This document shows positions 1 to 8,566 of a stretch of DNA of 57,507 nt, piece after piece. The notes beneath the pieces are model-generated. The model saw nothing but the letters and a program-made list of their open reading frames with translations. It made no database searches and was not told where the DNA came from. Origin of the DNA: Oscillatoriales cyanobacterium (GTDB lineage: Bacteria; Cyanobacteriota; Cyanobacteriia; Cyanobacteriales; Microcoleaceae). A program made the position numbers and the translations under genes. The stretch is from positions 1-57,507 of the forward strand of contig REAP01000064.1 of NCBI GenBank assembly GCA_004294385.1, given 5' to 3'. Within the stretch, counting starts at the first letter, position 1. Every line of letters starts with the position of its first letter.

Positions 1-76
1 TCACTGGTAGGCACGGAGTTAGAGGTTTTTTGTCTGCGTCAAGTACAAATACTTGATTGGGAAGAGTTTTAGACAT
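1..76 (-). CDS. iscB: IscB-type RRXRR/HNH RNA-guided nuclease, N-terminal fragment (runs off the left edge)
   Basis: Only the first 25 codons lie in the window, read leftwards from an ATG at 76-74. The peptide includes VFVLDADKKPLTPCLPV, which closely resembles the N-terminus of IscB/RRXRR-domain proteins (typically VFVLDxNKxPLxPCxPxRAR). IscB is the RNA-guided ancestor-type relative of Cas9 found in IS200/IS605-like elements. An AGGAA lies 11 nt upstream (88-92), and a stop codon further upstream in frame supports this start. The 5' flank is long, non-coding and full of stems, as expected for the omegaRNA that precedes iscB. The RuvC, bridge-helix and HNH domains would lie outside the window, so integrity cannot be judged. 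The identification rests on a short N-terminal stretch plus context. Confidence 0.75.
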   Translation of the reverse strand, partial: MSKTLPNQVFVLDADKKPLTPCLPV

Positions 77-345
77 GGTTGCGTCTGTTCCTAATTAGTG
101 AAGGTTGCCTCGGCATAGTTATTAGGCGGTACTTTCTCCACAGCACTGGCTTTACAAATACGCCGCCTGTTTAACTGCGGAGTTATAGAGCTTGGGGCTG
201 GCACGTACTCCAAGGTATGAACTTTAACGCTTCCTAATAACGAAAGCCTGGACTTACTTAGCTATTTCTGGATTTCTCCAGAAATGTCTAGGATTTTGGT
301 AAGTCAAGATGCCAGTAGGCAATTTGCCTGGTTCGGTTTGAGATC
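77..345 (-). ncRNA. Candidate omegaRNA / HEARO RNA of the adjacent iscB
   Basis: This region lies directly upstream of the iscB start and has no reading frame. On the minus strand several stems can be read. A 7-bp stem (305-299 with 257-251) encloses an 8-bp hairpin with a GAAA tetraloop (284-277 with 272-265). A 5-bp stem pairs 214-210 with 195-191. A 6-bp stem (168-163 with 129-124) closes a 33-nt loop. HEARO RNAs are known to sit immediately 5' of iscB, with the guide at the 5' end of the RNA, here on the high-coordinate side. The upper boundary and guide cannot be set by eye; 305 is the minimum extent of paired structure and 345 is a guess. A covariance search with the HEARO model would be decisive. 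Confidence 0.6.
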
Positions 346-593
346 TAAGTCGTTCAGCATTCGATCGACATAGTTTGTATATTTTAACTGGGTTGGGCTG
401 ACCGATACTTTTTTGAGAACCCCTATAGTATCTAAAAAACCTTGAGTTCCTTACTATTCATAACTCATGACTCGCAAGTTACAACCCGATTATTGGCATT
501 TTTGCAAATTCCCCGATCGGGCGCAAAACAATTAAGGTTTAATCCTGGCGTAGATTGGTGGCGCGCGATCTCGTTCACCATTCTCAATAAGCC
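346..593. other. Intergenic stretch upstream of the omegaRNA region
   Basis: No convincing gene is seen. If the omegaRNA begins near 305-345, the first bases of this stretch may hold the guide and the element boundary. Confidence 0.4.
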
Positions 594-600
594 TTGTATG

Positions 601-730
601 AACAGGCTTTCCGGCCTGTTCCACAAGAAAAGTCACTCTTTGTGGAACAGGCCGGAAAGCCTGTTAATGGCGCAAGATGCCTGTTCCACAAGAAAAGTCA
701 CTCTTTGTGGAACAGGCCGGAAAGCCTGTT
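601..730. repeat. Palindromic AACAGGC...TTGTGG repeat, two near-copies
   Basis: Two 26-bp arms (601-626 and 640-665) are perfect inverted complements around a 13-nt spacer. A second, partly deleted copy follows (right arm 704-730), sharing the same spacer and right arm. The pair lies just downstream of the membrane-protein gene that ends at 757, so the transcript would fold into strong hairpins there. Related copies occur at 17184, 40068, 40756 and 40826. Confidence 0.85.
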
Positions 731-756
731 GCTGACAATGGTGCAAACTGTGATTT

Positions 757-3700
757 TTACCGGATCACAGCTAGAGCACCAGCACCGGCTGAGGCTGCGG
801 CCGAGGAAAGTGCGGTAAAAAACAGCCACCAAGATGCAACTTCTGCCGCTTTGCGAGTTTCTTCTGCTTGTTTTTCCGCTTGTAATTTAATACTTTCCAG
901 GCGGAGTTGTGCTTCTTGCTGTAAGCGTTCAGCTCTTTGCAGAACAGTGTTTCGGCTTTTTTCGATCTGGTCGATCAAGCGGTTCGCGTCTGCTTCAGAA
1001 ATATCCTCGCGGGAACTAATCAGTGCTACCAAAGTATCACGGTTGAAGTGCAAGAGCCGATCGCGCAAAGCATCAAATCCGGCTTGCGGGTCGTCAAATA
1101 ACTTACGAACATCCTGCGTGATACCCTCATAATTGAGTTCAGGGCGATCGAGCGAATTCAGATAATCCCGAACCTTTGCCAAAATCCCGTCAATTACCGA
1201 CTGAATACCCTCCTGGATCTTCTGAATTTGCTGCTGAAATTGGTCGCGCACCGACAAAACTTGATCCACAATACGATTCGCCTCCGCTTCCGAAATATCC
1301 TGGCGCTGAGATAGCAAGGAAACTACTGTAGCGCGATCGATATGCGACAGCCGTTCACCCAAACTATAAGCCCCAACTTTCGGATCGTGCAACAACAATT
1401 GCAAATCGCGCTTGATGGCTTCAGGATTCAATTCATCCTTGCCCGTATTCCGCAAATAATCCTCTAAAACACCCTGAAAATCTTGCACTTGACTTTGCAT
1501 CCGCCTTGCCAAACGGCGCGGCGATTTCACAATCGAACCGATCGTATTTTGCACTTGGTCGATAATTTGATTAACTTGTTCCTCAGTCAAATCTTCTCTT
1601 TGAGAAAGCAGTTTTACCAAAGTATCGCGGTCAAAGTGCGACAGACGACCTCGCAGCGCCAAAGCTCCTTCTTTCGGATGTTCCATCAATTTAGTCAAAT
1701 CGCGCTGAATACCTTCAGGATTCAGTTCCGATTTGCCAGTATTTCGCAGATAATCTGCCAGGGCGGTAGTTGTTTCGTCGTACTGTTCCTTAGCTTTGTC
1801 AGCGATCTTTTGCGGTGCATTCAGCGCACTGTGCCAAGTTTCTTCAGCGCTGTCGAGGAGTTGATTCACTTGGTCTTCGCTGAGGTCTTTCCGCTGAGAT
1901 AGCAATTTTACCAAAGTTTCGCGATCGAACTTAGAAGCTCTCGATCTCAGCGCCCACATTCCCGCTTCTGGATTTTCTAACAGGGTTTTGAAATCCCGCT
2001 TAATACCTTCGGGATTGAGTTCTGATTTACCCGTAGACTGCAAGTATTCTTGCACTTTTTGCCACTGATTATCGATGCGAACTTTAGCTGCTTCTTGGAG
2101 ACCTTGAGCATCTGCCAAAACTACATCTTTTGTCCTTTCCAACTCCTTAACAATCTCTTCTACTTCCTGAAAGCCGAAGCTTTCGCGGCCTCGGAGAATT
2201 CGCACGAAACTATCCTTATTGTAAGGAGCAAGCCGATCGCGCAACTGTTCGTAAGTAGCATCAGAATCTTCGAGAATTGGCTGGAAATCCTTACCAATAG
2301 CTGCTGCTGTCAGTTCCTCTTTTGGCGTCAACTTCAAATAAGTTTCCAATCGCCACTGCAAATCGCGAGATTTTTCTTGTTCCTCCGCAAATATCACAGT
2401 GTTTAAAACTCGCTGTCTAATTGCTTCTAATTCATTGGTAATTTCTTTGATTTTGCTTTGAGTAAATACTCCTCTACTGGCCAGAATTTCCGAAAAATTG
2501 GACTTGTTGAGTTTTTCTAATTCGCGGCGAACTGTTCCCGGATCGGCGCTAGGATCGTAGATCACTTCTCGAAACTCGCGCTCGATGGTTTGCGGGTTCA
2601 TTTGCCAGGAATAAGCATTCAGCAAGTAGTTTTCTACGTCGGCGCGAATGGAACTATAAGGTTCTGGTTCGCCTTTGACTTGAGCGGTGATTTTATCAGT
2701 TTGCTGGCTAACTTTGTCTTTGGCTGTTTTTAGCTGACCGACTACTTTTTCCACATCAAAGTCAGAAATATCTGTGCGTCCCAATACGATTACCATTAAA
2801 GCATTGACTGCCATTGTCGTTGCTTGGGACATCATTGTGGGGTTTTGTCCTTGATTTTGACCGCCCAGATTTCCTAGTGCTTGTTCTACCCTACTTGTCA
2901 ATTTATCTGAGAGCAATTCTCCCGATTTTGCCGACTTGAAATATTCTACTAATTGGGCGATACCGTCTGTTTGCTGGCCCTGTTTTCCTACTTGTTTCCA
3001 AGCGTCTTGGAGTTGGTCTACAATGCGGTTGACATCGCGTTTTGAGAGGTCCGATCGCGAACTGACTAATTCTACGAGGGTTTGGCGATCGAGAGAAGGC
3101 AAATTCTCGCCCGCAATAGACTTGAGTTGTGGATCATTGAGCAACTTTTCAAACTCACTCCGCATCCCTTTGATGTCTAATTCCGGCGGTTTCAGGCCTT
3201 GGATGTAGTCTTCGACGTTTTCCCGCAGACTTGTAGGGTCGATCGCGCTACCGAGCTCATGACCCACTGCTGCGGCTGCTGCTTTGGCTGTAGCCACCAC
3301 TTGATTGCTAGCTGCTTTTGCGCCCAGGGCGGCCGCTGCGGTACCGACAATCGCTTGAAAGCCTGATGTGGCGGTATTGACGACGGAACCAATCAGGGAA
3401 CCAACGGTGGTGGAGCTCACCCACACCAGCATAGAGAAGTAGGTGGCCCACACGACTAAACCGACGATCGCACCTAAACCGGGGCTGCTAATCAAACTCA
3501 GTTTAACTGCTAGCAAGCAGGCGAAGAATAGGGCGATCGTAACAGTGATTAGCGTCCAAGTTCCTACCTTTTTACCGATGTGCCGCACTGGGGGGCTATC
3601 GCTGTGAGAATGGGAACTCTCATGGGATTGATTTCCCATGTAAGAAAGCCCTGCTGCTACTGATAAGTTGGTTAGCAAGAGTTGGAAGGCGAAAGCCAGC

Positions 3701-3852
3701 ACGACTCCTGCGATTAAGGCGATAAAAAATTGTGGCCCGGAATACAGAAGTGCTGCGTCTTCTGCTGTGTTTAAAGTCCGTTCTGCTGGCACTTGGGCGA
3801 GCCAGAGGCTGATATGATAAAGTTGTGAAGTTATTGGCAAGTTTTGATACAT
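757..3852 (-). CDS. Large membrane protein with seven ~75-residue repeats
   Basis: This 1031-aa protein has no function I can name. Hydrophobic segments near residues 40-60, 98-118 and 125-150 and a final one near 1010-1030 suggest membrane anchoring at both ends. Between them are seven repeats of about 75 residues. Each has the pattern xxDYLxxTGKxELNPEGI, a DPxAG-type turn, LxHFDRDTLVxLLSQR and DISExxxNRIxDQ. Repeats 4-7 are the most alike; 1-3 are more diverged. The last part is alanine- and glutamine-rich coiled coil. The start is supported by a GAGGAA just upstream of the ATG at 3852. Similar long repeat proteins are annotated hypothetical in cyanobacteria; a scaffold or envelope role is only a guess. 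Transcription would run into the palindromes at 601-730. Confidence 0.85.
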   Translation of the reverse strand: MYQNLPITSQLYHISLWLAQVPAERTLNTAEDAALLYSGPQFFIALIAGVVLAFAFQLLLTNLSVAAGLSYMGNQSHESSHSHSDSPPVRHIGKKVGTWTLITVTIALFFACLLAVKLSLISSPGLGAIVGLVVWATYFSMLVWVSSTTVGSLIGSVVNTATSGFQAIVGTAAAALGAKAASNQVVATAKAAAAAVGHELGSAIDPTSLRENVEDYIQGLKPPELDIKGMRSEFEKLLNDPQLKSIAGENLPSLDRQTLVELVSSRSDLSKRDVNRIVDQLQDAWKQVGKQGQQTDGIAQLVEYFKSAKSGELLSDKLTSRVEQALGNLGGQNQGQNPTMMSQATTMAVNALMVIVLGRTDISDFDVEKVVGQLKTAKDKVSQQTDKITAQVKGEPEPYSSIRADVENYLLNAYSWQMNPQTIEREFREVIYDPSADPGTVRRELEKLNKSNFSEILASRGVFTQSKIKEITNELEAIRQRVLNTVIFAEEQEKSRDLQWRLETYLKLTPKEELTAAAIGKDFQPILEDSDATYEQLRDRLAPYNKDSFVRILRGRESFGFQEVEEIVKELERTKDVVLADAQGLQEAAKVRIDNQWQKVQEYLQSTGKSELNPEGIKRDFKTLLENPEAGMWALRSRASKFDRETLVKLLSQRKDLSEDQVNQLLDSAEETWHSALNAPQKIADKAKEQYDETTTALADYLRNTGKSELNPEGIQRDLTKLMEHPKEGALALRGRLSHFDRDTLVKLLSQREDLTEEQVNQIIDQVQNTIGSIVKSPRRLARRMQSQVQDFQGVLEDYLRNTGKDELNPEAIKRDLQLLLHDPKVGAYSLGERLSHIDRATVVSLLSQRQDISEAEANRIVDQVLSVRDQFQQQIQKIQEGIQSVIDGILAKVRDYLNSLDRPELNYEGITQDVRKLFDDPQAGFDALRDRLLHFNRDTLVALISSREDISEADANRLIDQIEKSRNTVLQRAERLQQEAQLRLESIKLQAEKQAEETRKAAEVASWWLFFTALSSAAASAGAGALAVIR

Positions 3853-4191
3853 AGTATATTCCTCGTTCAGGTGGGGTTTCGCGTAATTGAGTTGTCACGC
3901 GCGATCGGCTAATGTATAGTTTCTGTTTTCGGCCCTCAATGCCAAGCATCACCTGATTAACGAGCAAAAGCATCCCCCTACAGTCGGAAGTATATAAATA
4001 TGTCTGTGGCTAGGTGTCAATTTGGGAATAATTGTGCTATATGAAACTTTACGAGTAGTCAGAAACCGGGTTTTTTACCGAGATACTGAATCAGAGCCTT
4101 TAGCTATGGAGGTTTAAATCAGATAAATTTCAACGTGATAAGATTCATAGGGTTCAAAAGCTATTTTATGTTAATCTATAATCTATGAAAT
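3853..4191. other. Intergenic stretch, no gene seen
   Basis: It holds the upstream region of the large membrane protein. Around 4055-4090 there is a phrase 'cagaaaccgggttttttac' whose reverse complement recurs near 50350. No RNA gene or reading frame is convincing. Confidence 0.5.
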
Positions 4192-4422
4192 TCATCCATT
4201 TAAATTCAACATTAATGGTTGTTCCTTCAGGATTTTGAAAATTTGCTCGCGGCTGACTGTTTCACTATTTTCGTCTTCTTTGATAGCATTTTTCATCCCT
4301 ATATCTTCTAGGGCTTCTGTTAAAATTTCAGAAAATACTTCTTTTTGTTCTTTTAATAACTCAAAAATAGCTGCTTTGAGCAATTCTTTCAGTTTGGTTT
4401 CGTCTAGAGTAATTTCAGACAT
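4192..4422 (-). CDS. Small acidic antitoxin-like protein (orphan)
   Basis: This 76-aa protein (MSEITLDETKLKELLKAAI...) resembles a common cyanobacterial family of 70-80 residues with an amphipathic N-terminal helix and a SREQIFKIL motif near the C-terminus. Members often precede a RelE/ParE-like toxin and are treated as antitoxins. No toxin frame follows here: the downstream side runs into the intergenic stretch before 3852. The C-terminus after ILKEQ (PLMLNLNG) looks atypical and may result from a broken 3' end. Family membership is from memory; the role is inferred. Confidence 0.6.
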   Translation of the reverse strand: MSEITLDETKLKELLKAAIFELLKEQKEVFSEILTEALEDIGMKNAIKEDENSETVSREQIFKILKEQPLMLNLNG

Positions 4423-4464
4423 TGCTTTTTTATAACGAATCGCACTATCTTTCTCTATTATAGT

Positions 4465-4671
4465 AATCAGGAGACGGCAGTGCCGTTTCCCTACAATTCA
4501 TCTCGGTAATCAGGAGACGGCAGTGCCGTTTCCCTACAATTCATCTCGGTAATCAGGAGACGGCAGTGCCGTTTCCCTACAGTATTATTTTTGGTAGGGA
4601 CACGGCACTGCCGTGTCCTCTATATCATTCCGGTGCTGGGTAGGGACACGGCATTGCCGTGTCCTCGGTTA
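4465..4671. repeat. Three 43-bp tandem repeats plus related ACGGCA palindromes
   Basis: Units begin at 4465, 4508 and 4551. The first two are complete 43-bp copies; the third diverges after ctaca. Each carries the palindrome acggcagtgccgt. Two inverted relatives (ggacacggcactgccgtgtcc type) follow at about 4593-4665. The same palindrome core occurs near 19840-20010, where another element interrupts it. The block fills the gap between the antitoxin-like gene and the glycosyltransferase. Confidence 0.85.
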
Positions 4672-5883
4672 CTAAGAATCTGCCATCGCCCCCTGAAACA
4701 ACGCGACTAAATTCTTCGCTTCCACAGCCACATTATGCTGTTTCGCAACCCGCAAAGCTCCCGCCTTACCCATCTGTTCCAACCGTTCTACAGGTGCTTC
4801 TAAAGCCTCCTGCATTGCATCAGCCAAGGCCTCTACAGAACCAGCAGGAATCAACCAACCGCAAACTCCAGGCTCCACCAACTCCGGGATACCAGCAACA
4901 TAGGTGCTAATCACGGGCCTGCTAAGAGCCAAAGCTTCCATAATTACCACGGGTAAACCTTCAGCAAAACTCGGCAAAACCATTGCTCGCGCCGCCAAAA
5001 TTTGCTGCTGAACTTGAGCGCTATCAGCCCATCCTGTAATTTCTAAATGATTTTGTAGTCCGTATTGGTCGATCGCCTTTTCGATATCCGATCGCAACGG
5101 CCCATCACCTACCAATATTAACTTAAACTGCAAACCCAGGCTAGCTAATTTACCCGCAGCTTCGATTAACAGCAAATGACCCTTTTGTTCGCTGAGTCGG
5201 CCAATACAAACTAAACGAGGTTCGGAAGTGACCGGAACATAGGGTAAATCCAAAAATGCCGCATCTACACCGCAGTGAATTACATGAATTTTAGACCAAA
5301 AAGCCCGATCGCACCACCGATACAACTGACTTTTGCCAAAAGAACTAACCGCCGCCACAAAAGCCGCCCGCTTAATTTTTTCCTCAAAGCCCAGAATTGT
5401 AGCTTTGTCGAACTCTTCAGGGCCATGAACCGTGAAACTGTAGGTAGGCCCACCAAGCACACGACACAGCATCGCTACTGTGGTTGAATTTGTCCCAAAG
5501 TGCGCGTGAACGTGTTTGATTCCCTGGCTGGAGAACCAGTTTAATAGCACACAAGCTTCTGCAAAGTAAGCGAAGTGAAGTACAATACCGCGATCGGAAT
5601 GCCAACCTACTTTCAACATTAACCGCAAAGCTTCGACAAATCGAATCGGTCTAGTTAGCGCCACCCGCAACAAACCAGATACTAAACCAAGTATCCCAAC
5701 TCCTAAGACAATCTTGGTCTTTTCTTGCTCTCTTTTGTCTCCTTCGTCCACAAGTTCCGACTCGCAAGAGCGGATTGAAAAACGGGCAACTTTCAATCCG
5801 CAATTCTCTACAGCCCAAATTTCTCTGCGGACAAAACTGTGGCTAACTTTCGGATATTGATTAACTAAATAAGCAATTGTCAT
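4672..5883 (-). CDS. GT4-family glycosyltransferase
   Basis: Likely a cytoplasmic enzyme transferring a sugar from a nucleotide donor during exopolysaccharide synthesis. It begins MTIAYLVNQYPKVSHSFVRREI, typical of this cyanobacterial GT4 group. The C-terminal GT-B half has LVCIGRLSEQKGHLLLIEA, LVGDGPL and the donor-binding E-x7-E motif in FAEGLPVVIMEAL. The ATG at 5883 is preferred over one at 5943 because the family N-terminus starts there; the longer form would be 423 aa, this one 403. It is followed on the same strand by two more envelope-sugar genes upstream (6065 and 7112), which suggests a small EPS cluster, though intergenic repeats separate them. Confidence 0.88.
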   Translation of the reverse strand: MTIAYLVNQYPKVSHSFVRREIWAVENCGLKVARFSIRSCESELVDEGDKREQEKTKIVLGVGILGLVSGLLRVALTRPIRFVEALRLMLKVGWHSDRGIVLHFAYFAEACVLLNWFSSQGIKHVHAHFGTNSTTVAMLCRVLGGPTYSFTVHGPEEFDKATILGFEEKIKRAAFVAAVSSFGKSQLYRWCDRAFWSKIHVIHCGVDAAFLDLPYVPVTSEPRLVCIGRLSEQKGHLLLIEAAGKLASLGLQFKLILVGDGPLRSDIEKAIDQYGLQNHLEITGWADSAQVQQQILAARAMVLPSFAEGLPVVIMEALALSRPVISTYVAGIPELVEPGVCGWLIPAGSVEALADAMQEALEAPVERLEQMGKAGALRVAKQHNVAVEAKNLVALFQGAMADS

Positions 5884-5985
5884 TGGTCGCCTGAAAATGC
5901 TGTGGTTAAACTTAAATGATTCTAGCCTGTCATCGGTTCCCATGCTTAATTATCCAAATATAAGCACAATTTTGAATTTTTGACA

Positions 5986-6055
5986 GTCAACTATCAACTG
6001 TCAACTGTCAACTATCAACTGTCAACTGTCAACTGTCAACTGTCAACTGTCAACT
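5986..6055. repeat. 7-bp tandem repeat (gtcaact)x10
   Basis: Ten contiguous heptamers, eight gtcaact and two atcaact, fill the gap between the two glycosyltransferase genes. This is the short tandemly repeated (STRR) type known from filamentous cyanobacteria. Confidence 0.95.
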
Positions 6056-6064
6056 CTAGATTGC

Positions 6065-6826
6065 TTAGCGATCAAAAAAAGGCATTTTATAAGAACCTAA
6101 TTTTTGTTCTACAATCAATCTGAAAAAAGGTATAGCATCTACCAAATATCTTCTCCACAACCTTTTAGGTTCGCTTAACAGTCGGTAAGCCCATTCTATA
6201 CCGACTTCGCTCATCCATTTTGGAGACCTTGCTTTGCAGCCAGCTTCAAAATCAATTGTTGCACCTATTGCCAAGAAAACTTTGATATGTGTCAGTTTGT
6301 GCCTATATTTAACCAACCATTTTTCTTGCTTAGGTGCGCCCACCCCGATCGCTAATACTGTAGCCTTTGATTGATTAATGATGTCAATTATTTTTTCACA
6401 CTCTTCTTCATTTTTTTCAAATCCAAAGGAAGGAGAATATGCTGCAACTACTATTTCTCGACCAATTCTTTGGTTGATTTTTTTCTGAGCTTGAATCGCA
6501 ACTCCTTCCGCCGCTCCTAGTAAGAAAATTTTAGTATCTTCATTTTCCTTGTGATAGATATAAAATGCCGGAAACAAGTCAGAACCAGAAATCTTTTCTC
6601 GGATAGGAGTACCCAAAAATCTGGAAGCATACATCAATATTTGACTGTCGCAGACTCTGTAATCACAGCTATTATAAGCTTCATAAAAGTCTCGGTCGTG
6701 TTGCAATTTAATTAAATGGTCTACATTAGGCGTAAATACCACACCGCCTCCGTCTTCTAGCCTCTCGAACAGCTCTGTTATTGAAAAATTATCAACAGGC
6801 ACGTTCAATAAGTTAACAACTTTCAT
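6065..6826 (-). CDS. WecG/TagA/CpsF-family glycosyltransferase
   Basis: A 253-aa GT26 enzyme, the usual length for the family. It would transfer a (often N-acetylmannosaminuronic acid or similar) sugar onto a lipid-linked acceptor at the cytoplasmic face of the membrane. Family landmarks are FTPNVDHLIKLQHDRDFYEAY, the DSQ motif (CDSQILMYASRFLG) and, later, AIGVGAPKQEKWL followed by GATIDFEAG. The C-terminal WMSEVGIEWAYRLLSEPKRLWRRY is also typical. It sits between the GT4 gene and the O-antigen polymerase-like gene, all on the minus strand, consistent with polysaccharide assembly. The precise sugar cannot be told. Confidence 0.92.
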   Translation of the reverse strand: MKVVNLLNVPVDNFSITELFERLEDGGGVVFTPNVDHLIKLQHDRDFYEAYNSCDYRVCDSQILMYASRFLGTPIREKISGSDLFPAFYIYHKENEDTKIFLLGAAEGVAIQAQKKINQRIGREIVVAAYSPSFGFEKNEEECEKIIDIINQSKATVLAIGVGAPKQEKWLVKYRHKLTHIKVFLAIGATIDFEAGCKARSPKWMSEVGIEWAYRLLSEPKRLWRRYLVDAIPFFRLIVEQKLGSYKMPFFDR

Positions 6827-7111
6827 CTTTGATCAACCTCAAGTTTTTATACTGTAAGAGTCACGCTACAAATTCGTGTTTGCACTACTTAGGTGCTTTG
6901 GTGAATCAGCTTCTTTCAGTATATCCTATTCATCCTACCCGTTCAATACTTAATTTTAATTTTGTGATAATTATTTCCTTCACAGCAAAGAATCTTTAAA
7001 GTGTTGACTGTTGACTGTTAACCGTCAATATTGTTCCGGTGCAAACGGAATTGATATTACATAGTTATCATAAAATTGATGATTTTCAACCTTGTTTCCA
7101 ATCCATGTAAA
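6827..7111. other. Intergenic stretch with degenerate 7-bp repeats
   Basis: It holds a short run of ttgactg-type heptamers around 7003-7030. Otherwise no gene, terminator or RNA is visible. Confidence 0.5.
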
Positions 7112-8479
7112 TCACATTGATTTTTGTGGATTCAAAGACGGTCTAGTTTGCGGTAAACTGGTTTTCTTTGCCTTCAGACTTTCTGGAGCTTTTAGTACCA
7201 GACCAGATATACCTCCAGCAATGAGCGTAAAAATTGGGTTAGTCATAGCGTTCAAAACACAGTCAAATGTATACATAGTTAAAGCTACTCCCAGTACCGC
7301 CGCTGGCGCGACTTTTGGGTTAGACCAGGTTCTGGCTGGATATTTGAAACAGAAGGCGATCGCAGGAATTAACAGAGAAGCAAATAAACTGATTAAACCT
7401 ACTACACCATTCACGCCAAATGCAATAATCCACAAGCTGTCGGTGACAGATACATCATCACCATACTCATTATACACGCGATTTCCGCCCGAATCCCCCC
7501 AGCCAAAAAGAAATTGTAGTCGCGCTTTGTTGCCCAATATCTCTTCATTTTGAAATCTGAACGCCAGAGAAGATGCTCGTTCTTCACCAAATAATTGAGT
7601 CATGAAGCTAATAACTTCGGCGCTCGAAAATTGACCTGATGCTGCTAGATACAGATAAAATACGATATATCCAATAATAATCAACAATGGCAAAGATGTT
7701 TTAAACTGTTTGGCGCAGAATAATACGAGCAGTGCCATTGCAAATAAACTATAAGCACCTGTAGAACGACACAAGAAAAAAGCGATAATTAATACAATTA
7801 CCAAAGTCTTCATATTGCGGCCCTGAAACTTCTTGAGCGCCCCGGTTTGCCACAACCAAAATCCGACTAAAGCAGCGGTCATCATCCATAGCCCCACCAT
7901 CAAACCATGCTGCATGAATACTACAGGTCTCCACCCACCCATACGCCTAGCCTGACCCCAGTCCTCAAAGGCGTTGACGCCGTAAACCATCTGGTGCAGA
8001 ATTGGGCCCCTAACCCCTTCAATCATCGTAAAAGGAATGTAGGCTAACCCACCTGCAAAAATGCCGATCGCTAACTGTCGCAGCCCATCTAAACTATTGA
8101 GATACAATCTTCCTAAAAGATAAGGCATCCCCCAAGTAACGATTTGGTTTAAAGTTGGAGATAGCGGGCTGCCGCCATTAGTAATTTGCGAAGCAATGGG
8201 GCATAAACAGCAAATTAGGATTGGCACGTCTATCCAACCAGGCTTAAAAGATGTGAACCGCGCAGTATCGTAAACAAGAGTACCCAGCAAAACACCGTAG
8301 CAAGCTGCTGACATCTTGGTATATGGTGGCAATCCAGGGATGCTCAAAGCAACTTGTGGTAAAAACTGCCACGCTACAATCATACTGATGATCAGGGCTC
8401 GCTTGGTGGGAAACCTCACAAACAGGTATAAAACGATTGGAATCCAGCCGTACATAATAATTGGAATCAATGCGGCCAT
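7112..8479 (-). CDS. O-antigen polymerase/ligase-like membrane protein
   Basis: A 455-aa polytopic protein with about 10-12 hydrophobic segments, starting MAALIPIIMYGWIPIVLYLF. A long, less hydrophobic stretch in the second half (roughly residues 280-330, with QFSSAEVISFMTQLFGEERAS) would be the large external loop of Wzy/WaaL-type proteins. Such proteins polymerise or ligate lipid-linked oligosaccharides on the outer face of the inner membrane. The C-terminus is short and basic. With the two glycosyltransferases downstream it forms an exopolysaccharide group. The exact activity is not determinable; the family assignment is by topology and resemblance. Confidence 0.75.
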   Translation of the reverse strand: MAALIPIIMYGWIPIVLYLFVRFPTKRALIISMIVAWQFLPQVALSIPGLPPYTKMSAACYGVLLGTLVYDTARFTSFKPGWIDVPILICCLCPIASQITNGGSPLSPTLNQIVTWGMPYLLGRLYLNSLDGLRQLAIGIFAGGLAYIPFTMIEGVRGPILHQMVYGVNAFEDWGQARRMGGWRPVVFMQHGLMVGLWMMTAALVGFWLWQTGALKKFQGRNMKTLVIVLIIAFFLCRSTGAYSLFAMALLVLFCAKQFKTSLPLLIIIGYIVFYLYLAASGQFSSAEVISFMTQLFGEERASSLAFRFQNEEILGNKARLQFLFGWGDSGGNRVYNEYGDDVSVTDSLWIIAFGVNGVVGLISLFASLLIPAIAFCFKYPARTWSNPKVAPAAVLGVALTMYTFDCVLNAMTNPIFTLIAGGISGLVLKAPESLKAKKTSLPQTRPSLNPQKSM

Positions 8480-8566
8480 AGGCTTTGTTTGGCAATAGAA
8501 TTGGAATACTTCTAAATAATCAAGACTAATTAGTTGAAAAACCTAAATCGAGACTAAACTCTACAG

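Noticed and set aside
442..1132. Short plus-strand frames (VPQEKSLFVEQAG...)
   Set aside because: They are translations of the palindromic repeat and of the opposite strand of the membrane protein.
5986..6055. CRISPR-like array
   Set aside because: Contiguous 7-bp units without spacers; the same holds for the 37928-38098 cluster.
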